64,000 bases of DNA from Breoghania sp. (GTDB taxonomy: Bacteria; Pseudomonadota; Alphaproteobacteria; Rhizobiales; Stappiaceae). Numbering within the stretch: position 1 is the stretch's first letter; the number at the start of each line of letters is the position of its first letter. A model generated the notes under the pieces. That model worked only from the letters and a program-made list of their open reading frames with translations, was not told the DNA's origin and ran no database searches. The position numbers were made by a program, and so were the translations under genes. Where the stretch lies: contig NZ_JASJAV010000001.1 of the NCBI RefSeq assembly GCF_030066895.1, positions 372,001-436,000 on the forward strand. The letters are read 5' to 3'. Of the stretch, positions 30,597 to 41,224 are shown piece by piece.

Positions 30597-31178
30597 ATGG
30601 CGCGGACACGAGCGGCCGATTACGACGACAAACGCGACGCGATCCATCGCGCCGCGGCGCGCATCCTGTCGAAGGCCGATGGCAAGGCATCGATGACGCA
30701 AATCGCAACGGCCTGCGGCATCTCCAAGGCGCTGCTCTATCACTACTTCCGCAATCGCGACGAACTCGTCTTCGACATCATCCACACCCACCTGAGCGAG
30801 ATCGACCGGGCCCTGGCGGATGCCGTTGACGGATTGCAAGGCCGCGAACGGCTGCATTGCCTGTCCGCCACCCTGCTCGATCTCTACGAGAACGCCGACG
30901 ATTTGCACCGCCTGCAACTCGGCGCGCTCGGAGCCCTTCCCGACGAGGACGCCCGGCGTATCCGGCAGGTGGAGCGATCGATACTGGAGCATTTCCGCTC
31001 GACCATTCGCGAGATCGCGCCGGATCTGGAGCGCGGACGGTTTATCGCGGTGACCATGGCCCTGATGGGCATGCTCAACTGGGCCTTCACCTGGTTCCGC
31101 CCAGGCGGTCCGCTGACCCGGGCCGATTTCGCCCGCATGGCAACCGAAATGGCGTTGAGCGAGATCGACGGGCAGTAG
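30597..31178 (+). CDS. TetR/AcrR-family regulator of the transporter/paa region
   Basis: 193-residue dimeric repressor. N-terminal helix-turn-helix: MTQIATACGISKALLYHYF with NRDELVFDIIHTHL following. The C-terminal ligand domain is helical. Start ATG at 30597, three bases after the livF stop, with TTGGAG in the livF end as ribosome-binding site, so it is the last gene of the transporter operon. A PaaR-like role, repression relieved by phenylacetyl-CoA or a similar ligand, is inferred only from position. Intact, although every enzyme it might control is broken. Confidence 0.82.
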   Translation: MARTRAADYDDKRDAIHRAAARILSKADGKASMTQIATACGISKALLYHYFRNRDELVFDIIHTHLSEIDRALADAVDGLQGRERLHCLSATLLDLYENADDLHRLQLGALGALPDEDARRIRQVERSILEHFRSTIREIAPDLERGRFIAVTMALMGMLNWAFTWFRPGGPLTRADFARMATEMALSEIDGQ

Positions 31179-31204
31179 GGCTCAGCTGCGAAAACGGATA
31201 CCGG

Positions 31205-31335
31205 CTCGTGGCCCACCCTTCGAGACACCCCTCTCCACCGTCATTGCCCGACGAAGTCCGGGCAATCCAGCAGACGACAAGGCATGCGGAGGATGATGGA
31301 TCCCCCGGACTTCGCCGTGGGATGACGACCGAGAC
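31205..31335 (+). repeat. Palindromic intergenic repeat, partial family-A copy plus a second palindrome
   Basis: GCCCACCCTTCGAGAC (31211-31226) matches the outer arm of the two complete family-A elements (33503, 46681) with one mismatch. It is followed by a separate inverted repeat built on CGAAGTCCGG and CCGGACTTCG (about 31250-31316). The stretch lies between the TetR gene and the helicase gene. Confidence 0.65.
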
Positions 31336-31405
31336 ACGGGAGCCCGGCGCCACTCCCCTCCCTTCCCCCGTTGCGAACAAAGCGAGAATATCGCTACATG
31401 GAGCC

Positions 31406-33477
31406 ATGAGCCTGGCCGATAGCGAATCACAGACACCACCGATCTATCTCGACTGCCTCAACGCGGAGCAGCGCGACGCCGTCTTGCACGGTCACGGCAC
31501 GATTGCCGACCCGCTGCTGATCATTGCGGGAGCCGGATCCGGCAAGACGAACACGCTGGCCCACCGAGTAGCCCATCTGATCGTCAACGGAGCCGATCCG
31601 CGGCGCATTCTGCTGATGACCTTTTCCCGCCGCGCGGCGCAAGAGATGACCAAGCGCGTTGAACGCATCGCGCGCGAAGTGATGGGCGAACGGGCGCTGA
31701 TCCTTGCCGAAGGACTGATCTGGGCAGGAACGTTCCACACCATCGACGCCCGGCTCATTCGCGAATACGCGCCGCTAATAGGGCTGAAAGACACGTTCTC
31801 GATCCACGACCGGGCCGATTTCGCCGACCTGATGAACCTGGTACGGCACGATCTCGGGCTTTCCAAGACGAAGAAGCGTTTTCCCGCCAAGGGCACGTGC
31901 CTCGCGATCTATTCGCGCACGGTCAATGCCGAGATGGTACTTGAGGACGTGCTGAAAAGCTCGTTTCCCTGGTGTCTTGAATGGGTCGCAGCGCTGAAGG
32001 CACTGTTTGCGGCCTATGTGGAGGCCAAGCAGGCGCAGAACGTTCTCGATTACGACGACCTGCTTCTCTACTGGCGCGCCATGGTGACCGATGCTGGGCT
32101 CGGCGCAGAAATCGGCGCGCGGTTCGACCGCGTTCTCGTCGACGAATATCAGGACACCAACAAGCTTCAGGCAGCCATTCTCACGGGGTTCAAACCGGAT
32201 GGACACGGACTGACGGTCGTCGGAGACGATGCCCAATCGATCTATTCCTTCCGCGGGGCGGAAGTGCGCAATATTCTGGATTTTCCTGCGCTCTTCACGC
32301 CTCCCGCGCGCATGGTCACGCTGGAACGCAATTATCGCTCCACGGAACTGATCCTCAAGGCGGCCAATGCCGTTATCGCCCAGGCGCGGGAACGTTACGC
32401 AAAGGATCTGTGGACCGAGCGCACCAGCACGATTCAACCGAAGCTCGTCACCGTGCGCGAAGAAAACGATCAGGCATCGTATGTTTGCGAACAGGTACTG
32501 GCGGAACGGGAATCCGGCACGCTCCTGAAGCATCAGGCCGTGTTGTTCCGTGCCTCCCACCATTCCGGACTGTTGGAGATCGAACTCACCCGCCGCAACA
32601 TTCCTTTCGTGAAATACGGCGAGCTGAAATTCCTCGACGCGGCCCATGTGAAGGACACGCTCGCCATCCTTCGGTTCGCCGACAACCCGGGTGGCCGGGT
32701 TTCGGGTGCTGCAGCTTATTCCGGGCGTGGATCCGTCAACGGCCGGGACGGTGATGGATGCGCTTAACGTCAGCGCGGATTTTGCAGAAGAACTTGCCGC
32801 CTTCCCATCGCCGCCAAAACACGGGAAGACTGGGCAGGCTTCGTCACCCTGTTCCGCGACCTGCGCGCCCGTAACAGCCAATGGCCGACGGAAATCGAGC
32901 GGGTCAGGCGCTGGTACGAACCACATCTGGAACGCCGCCACGAGGATGCCGACATCCACAAGGCGGATCTGGCACAACTGGAACAGATCGCGTCCGCAAC
33001 CCCCGCCCGCGTCCTGACCGACCTCACGCTCGATCCGCCCGATGCGACCTCAGATCAAGCCGGCCTTCCCCTGCTCGATGAGGATTATCTGATCCTCTCT
33101 ACCATCCATTCCGCCAAGGGGCAGGAATGGAGCCAGGTCTTCGTGCTGAATTGCGTCGACGGATGCATCCCTCCGATCTGGCGGTCGGAACCAGTGCCGA
33201 GATCAAGGAAGAACGGCGGCTGCTCTACGTGGCGATGACGCGAGCCAAGGATGCGCTGCATCTGATCACGCCGCAGCGCTTCTACACCCACGGCCAGCGC
33301 TCGCGCGGCGACCGGCACGTTTATGCCAGTCGCACCCGCTTCATCGACACCGCCTCACTGAAGCTCTTCGAGCGCTGCTCATGGCAGACGGCCCCGCGAT
33401 CTGCCGAGGATGCCGCCGCACGGGCCGCGATGCAGCCGGTTGATCTCAAGGCGCGGATGAAAAGGATTTGGCGGTAG
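31406..33477 (+). pseudogene. UvrD/Rep-like superfamily 1 DNA helicase, several frameshifts
   Basis: ATP-dependent 3'-5' helicase, not the housekeeping UvrD itself as far as I can tell (about 690 residues). Motif I IIAGAGSGKTNTLAHRVAH, Ia TFSRRAAQEM, II VDEYQDTN, III VVGDDAQSIYSFRGA, IV LERNYRST are in the first frame. Shifts near 32690, 32805 and 33170 break the second half (FRVLQLIPGVDPSTAGTV, then LFRDLRARNSQWPTEIERV and LSTIHSAKGQEWSQVFVLN, then EERRLLYVAMTRAKD). Start ATG at 31406, stop TAG at 33475. Non-functional beyond domain 1A/2A. Confidence 0.87.
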
Positions 33478-33502
33478 GCTGATGCGGCAGCGGTGCTGCG
33501 TT

Positions 33503-33649
33503 GGTGCGGATGCCCATCCTTCGAGACGGGCCTGTCGGCCCTCCTCAGGATGACGTTTTCGGGGGGACTTGCTCCGAAGCTATCACCTGTTCAACGTCAT
33601 CCTGAGGAGGCCACGGAAACGGTCGTCTCGAAGGATGGGCATCCGCACC
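33503..33649 (+). repeat. Palindromic intergenic repeat, family A (complete)
   Basis: A 26-bp perfect inverted repeat forms the outer arms (33503-33528 and 33624-33649, core GCCCATCCTTCGAGACG and its complement). An inner pair CCTCCTCAGGATGACGTT / AACGTCATCCTGAGGAGG is nested inside. Same core as the element at 46681. Sits between the helicase and cbbR 3' ends, where it could form a bidirectional hairpin. Confidence 0.88.
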
Positions 33650-33664
33650 GCCCTTAACCTCTCC

Positions 33665-34608
33665 TCACCGCCGCCTTTCCGGTTGCACCAGATCCGGCGC
33701 GGGCAGGAAGTCGTGCCCCCACTCCACCATGAAAGTTCTGAACGCCTGGGCGGCGGGAAGCAGACGCCGGTCGGCCCGCTTGACCACATACCCTTGCCGC
33801 ACCAACGGCAATCCCTCGACATCCAGCATCGCCAGCCGTCCCGTCCCGCTTCCAGTTCCATCGCGCAGGTATGTGCCGAGAGCAGCGCAATGCCGAGCCC
33901 TGCCATCACCGCCTGCTTGATGGTTTCGTTGGAACTGATCTCCATGCCGAAACGCGGCGCAGTCATGTTCATTTCCGCGAGCACACGCTCTGTCAGTTGC
34001 CGCGTACCCGAACCCTGCTCGCGGACCAGAAACGTCTCTTCCGTAAGCTCTGCGATGTTGATCCGTTCATGCCCGACAAGCGGATGATCCGGAGGAACGA
34101 TGATGATATGGGGATGATCGCCCAGAACGTCCGCCTCCACATTGGGCTCCTCCGGAGGGCGTCCCATGACGGCGATGTCGATGGATGATTCAGCGAGTAC
34201 GGCGATCGTCTCGCCCCGGTTTCCCACCACCAGCCGAATCTCCACCTCCGGATGATCGTGCGCGAAACCGGCAATCGCCATCGGCGCGAAATACTTCGCC
34301 GTACTGATGACCCCGACGGCAACCCGTCCCGGCCCCAATCCGTGCAAAAGCTCCAGCGAGGCATCGCATTCGCTCAAGGCTGCCTCGATACGTTTTGTCG
34401 CACCCAGGATTTCCAGCCCCGCTTCCGTTGGATGGAAGTGACTGTCGCTACGCTCGACGGGCGGCATGCCGACAGCTTCCTCCAGAAGGCGCATCTAGGT
34501 CGTAACCGCTGGAAAGGTCAAACGAAGTTCGGATGCGGCCACCGTCACGGTGCCGGTCCCGACAACCGCCGCGAGTACCCTCAATTGCTTCAAGGAAACG
34601 TTGCGCAT
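33665..34608 (-). pseudogene. cbbR: CbbR, LysR-type activator of the Calvin operon, broken
   Basis: Divergent to the cbb operon, as usual. N-terminal helix-turn-helix MRNVSLKQLRVLAAVVGTG and VAASELRLTFPAVTT is cut by TAG at 34495-34497 where relatives read Gln (QMRLLEEAVG, a CAG to TAG change). The effector domain (VGVISTAKYFAPMAIAGFAHDHPEVE, MTAPRFGMEISSNETIKQAVMAGLGIALLSAHT) is in frame, then a shift near 33820 misplaces the C-terminus (LPLVRQGYVVKRADRRLLPAAQ, stop TGA at 33665-33667). Two lesions: an untranslatable DNA-binding domain linkage and a garbled tail. Confidence 0.88.
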
Positions 34609-34863
34609 CCCATATCCTTTAATAAAATTTAACGCACACTAATTTCTTTCAAATTCATTTTATCCAAATTTCTTCGCATCGTCATCTCTCCGAACGCCAA
34701 ACACGGCGCGAAACGACGTTCTTTCGAGCCATCGCACAAAAAACGCGACATGACACCCGGTGCGGCCTGTCCGTAGCGGAAAGGGAGAGATTTACGCCAA
34801 CCTCGAACCGCGCCGAAGGTGGCTACGAACAAACAAAGCGCGGTGCGGAGGAGAAATAAATAT
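34609..34863 (+). promoter_or_regulatory. cbbR-cbbF divergent promoter region
   Basis: About 255 AT-rich bases between the divergent cbbR and cbbF starts, where CbbR binding sites (T-N11-A type) would lie by analogy with other autotrophs. TTTAATAAAATTTAACGCAC next to cbbR contains several T-N11-A options but I cannot single one out. No gene is seen. Confidence 0.4.
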
Positions 34864-35458
34864 ATGATTTTAATGAGTTATCCGGCTTTTTACAGCGCTG
34901 GGCGGGCGATGACGCCGCCCGCCGTGACATTGCCGAAACCATCGTTGCGCTGGCAGGCGTGGGAGCGGCCGTTTCCAGGCGCATCGCGGCCGAACCGCTC
35001 GGCGGCGACCTGCAAAAACTCCTCGATGTCAGTACCCATCGCGACGTGATCGCCGCCCTGTCGGCCGCTCCCGTCGCCTATGTCGGATCAAAAGAGGCGG
35101 ACGACCCAATCACCCTGCAGGCGGGGGCGCCCCTGGCGGCGGCCATCGATCCGCTCGACAGCTCCGCGAATATCGGCATCAACCTGCCCATGGGCACGAT
35201 CTTCTCGATCCTGCCCGCGATCGAGGCGGGAGCCGAAGCATCCGTCCTCCAGTCCGACCGCAACCAGCTGGCCGCCGGTTTTCTTGTCTACGGCCCCATG
35301 ACCGAACTGGTCCTCACTTGTGGCGAGGGCACCCACGTCTTCGTGCTCGATCGCAGTGACGGCACCTTCCGGCTGACCCGCGAGGCGGTCTCCATTGCCC
35401 ACGAAACCGGGGAGTTCGCGATCAACGCGTCCAACTACCAGCACTGGGAAGAGGGTTT
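34864..35458 (+). pseudogene. cbbF: CbbF, fructose/sedoheptulose bisphosphatase, N-terminal part joined to cbbP
   Basis: First gene of the Calvin operon. Starts near ATG 34864. A one-base shift near 34893 leads into WAGDDAARRDIAETIVALAG and GVGAAVSRRIAAEPLGGDL. The metal/substrate loop reads IDPLDSSANIGIN where relatives have IDPLDGSSNID, so the metal site is altered. It continues to YGPMTELVLTCGEGTHVF and INASNYQHWEEG at about residue 195, then is cut. A deletion of the C-terminal 140 or so residues joins it directly to the inside of cbbP at 35458/35459. Confidence 0.85.
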
Positions 35459-36158
35459 GCCCAGATCTTCCGGCGCGAGGGCATCGAGGCGACCTTTGTC
35501 GAAGGCGATGCCTTTCACCGCTACGACCGCGAAGAAATGAAGCGCGCGATGCATGCGGAGATGAACACGGGCAACTTCAATTTCAGCCATTTCGGGCCGG
35601 AAGCGAACATCCTCGACAAGCTGGAAGAGCTGTGAGGGCCTGCACGGAGCGGTCGTCACCGATACGCTCAATCTCGCCCAGCATGCGGACCTAAAGATCG
35701 GCGTCGTGCCGGTGATCAACCTGGAGTGGATCCAGAAGATCCACCGGGATCGCGACACGCGCGGCTATTCCACGGAAGCAGTGACGGACACGATCCTACG
35801 TCGGATGCCGGACTATATCCGTTTCATCTGCCCGCAGTTCACCGAGACGGATATCAACTTCCAGAGGGTGCCGACGGTCGACACCTTCAACCCCTTCATC
35901 GCCCGCTGGATCTCCACGGCCGATGAATCGATGGTCGTCATTCGCTTCCGCAATCCGCGCGGCATCGACTTCCCCTACCTCCTGTCGATGATCCCGGACA
36001 GCTTCATGTCGCGGGCCAATTCCATCGTCATTCCCGGCGCCAAACTCGATCTCGGTATGCAGTTCATCCTGACGCCGATGATCCTGCAGCTCGTGGAGCG
36101 CAGCCGCCGTGCGCAGCGCTCCCGCCCGCGCGTCGCCATCAGCGAAGGAGCCAAGTGA
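35459..36158 (+). pseudogene. cbbP: CbbP, phosphoribulokinase, two deletions
   Basis: Makes ribulose 1,5-bisphosphate. The N-terminal P-loop (normally in about 20 residues) is missing, removed with the cbbF end. Sequence resumes at FAQIFRREGIEATFVEGDAFHRY and FSHFGPEANILDKLEEL. A second deletion of about 45 codons near 35632 also shifts the frame, jumping to GLHGAVVTDTLNLAQHADLK. The C-terminal half (IGVVPVINLEWIQKIHRD, STEAVTDTILRRMPDYI, INFQRVPTVDTFNPF) is well kept to the stop TGA at 36156-36158, which overlaps the cbbT start. No ATP-binding site, so inactive. Confidence 0.88.
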
Positions 36159-38185
36159 CGAACCGCCCCGACACCCCCGAGATCTTCGCCAATGGCGATG
36201 CCACACCGCAGCCCCACGACATGGCCAATGCCCTGCGCGCGCTCGCCATGGACGCGGTGGAAATCGCGAATTTCGGTCATCCCGGCATGCCGATGGGCAC
36301 GGAAGACGTGGCAACCGTGCTCTTCACGCGGTTCCTAAAGTTCGATCCGAGCGCTCCGAACTGGCCCGATCGCGACCGTTTCGTGCTCTCGGCAGGCCAC
36401 GGCTCGATGCTGCTCCATGCCTTGCTCCATCTGACCGGTTACGAGGACTTCTCGCTTGAAGCTCTGAAGAACTTTCGCCAGTTCGGCGCCAGGACCGCGG
36501 GTCATCCGGAATACGGCCACGGCGCAGGGATCGAGACGACCACCGGCCCGCTCGGTCAGCGGCTTGCCAATGCCGTCGGCATGGCCCTGGCGGAGCGGAT
36601 GATGAACACCCGCTTCGGCGATGATCTGGTCGATCACCACACCTAAGCGATTGCCGGAGACGGCTACCTGATGGAGGGCGTCTCCCAGGAAGCCATCGCG
36701 CTCGCCGGGCACCTCAAGCTCTCCCGACTGATCGTGCTCTGGGACGACAACGGCATCTCCATCGATGGCTCGATCGCACTTTCCGATTCCACTGACCAGA
36801 TCGCCCGTTTCGAGGCAAGCGGCTGGGCAACGGCACGCATCGACGGTCACAACGCGGACGAGATCGCAGCCGCCATCGAGACGGCCCGCGCCTCCGACCG
36901 ACCGACGCTGATCGCCTGCAAGACGACCATCAGCTTCGGCGCGCCGACCAAGGCGGGCACATCCGGTTGCCACGGCTCGCCGCTGGGTACGGATGAAATC
37001 GCTGGCCCATGCAAAACTCTCGATTGGCCCTACGCCCCCTTCGAAATTCCGGAGACTATCCCGGGCATCGCGGTGCTGCCGAGAACCTCGCTTGGAACGT
37101 CCGGCTGGAGGCGACTGACGACGAACGCCGCGCCGCCTTCACTACGCAGTTGGAACCGGACGTCCATGCAACTGTCTCCTCAACCCTGAATGCCCTGAAA
37201 CAATCTTTGGCCGTGGAACACTTTGGCCGTGGAACAGCCAACGCTTGCCACCCGCGTCTCCTCCCAAAAGGCACTGGAGAGTTTTTCCGAGGCGCTGCCG
37301 CAACTCGTCGGCGGCTCGGCGGATCTCACCGGTTCCAACGGGACGCGGGTGGCGGCACACACGGCCATCGCCCCCGGCGACTACGCGGACAACTACATCC
37401 ATTATGGCATTCGCGAACACGCCATGTGCGCGATCATGAACGGCATGGCACTGCATGGGGGCTTAATTCCCTATGGCGGCACGTTCCTGGTCTTTGCCGA
37501 CTATTGCCACCCCGCCATCCGACTTTCCGCCCTGATGGGCAAGCGCGTGATCTACGTGATGACGCACGACTCCATCGGGCTCGGCGAAGACGGGCCAACC
37601 CATCAGCCGGTCGAGCATCTGGCAAGCCTTCGCGCCATTCCGAACCTGCTGGTTTTCCGTCCTGCCGATGCGATGGAAGCAGCCGAAGCCTGGGCCGTCG
37701 CCCTCAACAATCAGAACCGCCCGTCGCTTCTGGCCCTCTCGCGCCAAGAGCTCCCTGCCCTGCGAGATACAGCAGAGGCGGAGAACCGGACGGCACGCGG
37801 CAGCTACGTTCTGCGTGAGACGACCGACCAGCGTGCCGCAACACTGATCACCACCGGCTCGGAAGTGTCGCTGGAGATGAAGGCGGCGGATCTTCTGGAG
37901 ACACGCGGGATCTCGGCGGCCGTCGTCTCCATGGCTTGCTTTGAACTTTTTGCCGAGCAGCCCGACGATCACCGCACGGTGGTTCTGGGCTCAGCGCCGC
38001 GCGTGGGCGTCGAGGCTGCAATCTCCCAGAGCTGGGAAGCCCTACTGGGCGATGGAGTTTGCTTCGTCGGCATGAAGGGCTTCGGCGCTTCTGCTCCGGC
38101 GGGCGATCTCTATCGCCATTTTTCAATCACGGCCGAGGCTGTCGCGGATGCGGCGGCTAAAGCCATCGACGCCGCGCACGCATGA
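36155..38185 (+). pseudogene. cbbT: CbbT, transketolase, TAA plus frameshift and 16-bp duplication
   Basis: Thiamine-diphosphate enzyme of the Calvin/pentose-phosphate pathways. GTG start overlapping the cbbP stop. Good N-terminal motifs ([50 protein letters not shown]). TAA at 36644-36646 replaces the Tyr of DHHTY, just before [14 protein letters not shown] frameshift near 37060 is later compensated by a 16-bp duplication at 37205-37236, after which the C-terminal half is clean ([54 protein letters not shown]). Two fatal lesions. Confidence 0.9.
37205..37236 (+). repeat. 16-bp perfect tandem duplication inside cbbT
   Basis: CTTTGGCCGTGGAACA occurs twice head to tail (37205-37220, 37221-37236). 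Because 16 is not a multiple of three, it shifts the frame by one base and brings the sequence back into the frame of the cbbT start, cancelling the frameshift near 37060. Confidence 0.92.
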
Positions 38186-38229
38186 GTGCGGACCACCCAC
38201 GAAACGACCGTTTTCAGGAGGCCTGCACC

Positions 38230-39306
38230 ATGGCACGCATCACTTTAGAGACAGCTGCTCGACCAGGCGGCCGAGCACGGCTACGGCATTCCCGCTTTCA
38301 ACATCAACAAAACAATATGGAACAGGGCCTGGCAATCATGGAGGCCGCGCGCGCCTGCAATGCGCCGGTCATCATCCAGGCATCACGGGGCGCACGGACT
38401 TACGCCAATGACATCATGCTTACCCGCATGATCGATGCTCTGGCTGAAATCTAACCGGAAATCCCGCTGTGCATGCACCAGGACCACGGCAACGACGAAG
38501 CCAACTGCCTGACGGCCATCCATCACGACTTCACATCCGTGATGATGGATGGCTCGCTGATGGCGGACGCCAAGACGCCTGCTGATTACGACTACAACGT
38601 CGATATCACCGCGCGCGTGGCGAGAATGGCCCATTAGGTCGGCGCTTCCGTGGAAGGTAAGTTGGGCGTTCTCGGTTCGTTGGAAATCGGCGAGGGTGAA
38701 GCCGAGGACGGCCACGGCGTGACCGGCAAGCTCGATCATGACCAACTCGTCACCGACCCGGATCAGGCGGTCAATTTCGTCGCCCGTACTCAAGTCGACG
38801 CGCTGGCGATTGCCTGCAGCACCTCCCACGGCGCCTACAAGTTCACCCGCAAGCCCACCGGCGACATTCTCGCTATGACAGTCATCGAGGAGATCCATGA
38901 GCGGCTGCCAAACGTGCATCTCGTCATGCACGGCTCGTCCTCGGTGCCGCAGGAGTTGCAGAACATCATCAACGCCCACGGCGGCGCGATGCCCCAGATC
39001 TTCGGCGTGCCAGTGGAAGAGATCGAGCGCGGCATTCGCCACGGGGTGCACAAGGTCAACATCAACACCGACTGCCGCATGGCGATGACCGGCCAGTTCC
39101 GCCGTATCGCGGAGGAAAACCCAACCGAGTTCGATCCGCGCAAGTTCCTCAAACCCGCCATGGAGGCGATGCGTGCGCTTTGCCTCGACCGTTTCGGCGC
39201 GGCCGGTCAGGCGTCGAAGATCAAGATCATCCCGATGAGCGACATGGTCGCGCGCTACGCAGCCGGTCGCCTCGATCCACAAATCGCCCCGGTCGCAGCC
39301 GCCTGA
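38230..39306 (+). pseudogene. cbbA: CbbA, class II fructose-bisphosphate aldolase, broken
   Basis: Zinc aldolase. ATG at 38230 with GGAGG 10 bases upstream. Compensating shifts near 38260 and 38310 garble the QLLDQAAEHGYGIPAFNIN segment. TAA at 38452-38454 (Tyr) and TAG at 38635-38637 (Trp) interrupt. Active-site changes: the zinc-binding VEGELG is VEGKLG here, and NIDTDNRMAMTG is NINTDCRMAMTG. The rest ([29 protein letters not shown]-like CSTSHGAYKFTRKP, MHGSSSVPQELQNIINAHGG) remains family-like, ending ARYAAGRLDPQI. Clear pseudogene. Confidence 0.92.
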
Positions 39307-40001
<695 letters not shown>

Positions 40002-40019
40002 GCCCCCCGGGTCTGCCGT

Positions 40020-40135
40020 CCCCTCTCCCATGGGGAGAGGGTTAGGGTGAGGGGAGGAAATTTCTCCGTATCCCCGAGAGATCTCCGCCCCTCACCCGGC
40101 GCATTGGCGCCGACTTCTCCCATTGGGAGAGGTGA
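40020..40135 (+). repeat. Palindromic intergenic repeat, family B
   Basis: Two hairpins, CCCTCTCCCATGGGGAGAGG at the left and TCTCCCATTGGGAGAGG at the right, flank an inner inverted pair GGGTGAGGGG (40045-40054) / CCCCTCACCC (40088-40097). This layout is typical of rhizobial intergenic palindromes. It lies between the cbbL-cbbS remnant and cbbX. Confidence 0.75.
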
Positions 40136-40222
40136 TTACACCGGCTCTTTTTCTCCGCCCAGAGCGGTGCAAGGCGCGGCTTTCCGGCCCCCTCACCTTT
40201 CAAACCTCAAGGCACAGCGACC

Positions 40223-41167
40223 ATGACAGACACGCTCGAAGCCCCGGAAACGAATGGCCCGGCGGTCGAGCAGCCGCCCGCCACCGTCGATCTTGCTGCC
40301 GAATTCACCCAATCCGGTGTCGGCGAGATCCTCGATGAACTGGACCGAGAACTCGTCGGGTTGAAACCCGTCAAGCAGCGGATCCGCGAGATCGCGGCAC
40401 TCCTGTTGGTGGAACGCGTCCGTCAAAAACTCGGCCTCGCGCACGAGACGCCGACGCTGCACATGTCGTTCACCGGCAATCCCGGCACGGGCAAGACGAC
40501 CGTGGCGCTGAGAATGGCAGATCTGCTGCATCGGCTCGGCTACGTGCGCAAGAGCCACCTCGTCTCCGTCACCCGCGATGATCTCGTCGGTCAGTATATC
40601 GGCCACACCGCGCCGAAGACGAAGGAGATCCTGAAGAAGGCGATGGGCGGCGTGCTGTTCATCGACGAGGCCGACTATCCCTACCGGCCCGACAATGAGC
40701 GCGACTACGGCCAAGAGGCGATCGATATCCTGTTGCAGGTGATGGAGAACCAGCGCGACGATCTCGTGGTCATCCTCGCCGGCTACGGCGATCGGATGGA
40801 CAAGTTCTTTGCCTCCAATCCGGGCTTCTGCTCGCGCATCGCCCATCACATCGACTTCCCCGACTACACCGACGTGGAACTGCTCAAGATCGCCAACAAT
40901 TTGCTGGGCGATCAGAACTACCGGCTCGATGATGAGGCGCACGGCGTCATGGCGCGCTATATCGAATTGCGCCGCGCCCAGCCGCTCTTCGCCAACGCCC
41001 GCTCCATCCGCAACGCACTCGACTGCGCGCGGCTCCGGCAGGCGAACCGGATATTCGAGACGGCAACCGGATCGGTCGGGGTGAAGGAACTCTCCACCAT
41101 CAAGGCGGAGAACATTGCCGTCAGCCGGGTGTTTCAGGCCGCGGAAAAGGACGGGCCGGAGCTTTGA
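40223..41167 (+). CDS. cbbX: CbbX, AAA+ red-type RuBisCO activase
   Basis: Hexameric AAA+ ATPase that pulls the large-subunit C-terminus to remove inhibitory sugar phosphates. 314 residues, uninterrupted. Walker [21 protein letters not shown], pore/substrate segment [17 protein letters not shown], Walker [16 protein letters not shown], sensor 1 [11 protein letters not shown], arginine-finger region [14 protein letters not shown], sensor 2 [18 protein letters not shown]. Start ATG at 40223. It follows the repeat element and the RuBisCO remnant. Its only known substrate is destroyed at this locus, so this intact gene is an orphan unless another RuBisCO exists. Confidence 0.94.
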   Translation: MTDTLEAPETNGPAVEQPPATVDLAAEFTQSGVGEILDELDRELVGLKPVKQRIREIAALLLVERVRQKLGLAHETPTLHMSFTGNPGTGKTTVALRMADLLHRLGYVRKSHLVSVTRDDLVGQYIGHTAPKTKEILKKAMGGVLFIDEADYPYRPDNERDYGQEAIDILLQVMENQRDDLVVILAGYGDRMDKFFASNPGFCSRIAHHIDFPDYTDVELLKIANNLLGDQNYRLDDEAHGVMARYIELRRAQPLFANARSIRNALDCARLRQANRIFETATGSVGVKELSTIKAENIAVSRVFQAAEKDGPEL

Positions 41168-41224
41168 CGCCAAGTCCGGATGGGCGGGGTTTATGTGTTT
41201 TTCGTTAAATCCGTTGTGTGGCGA

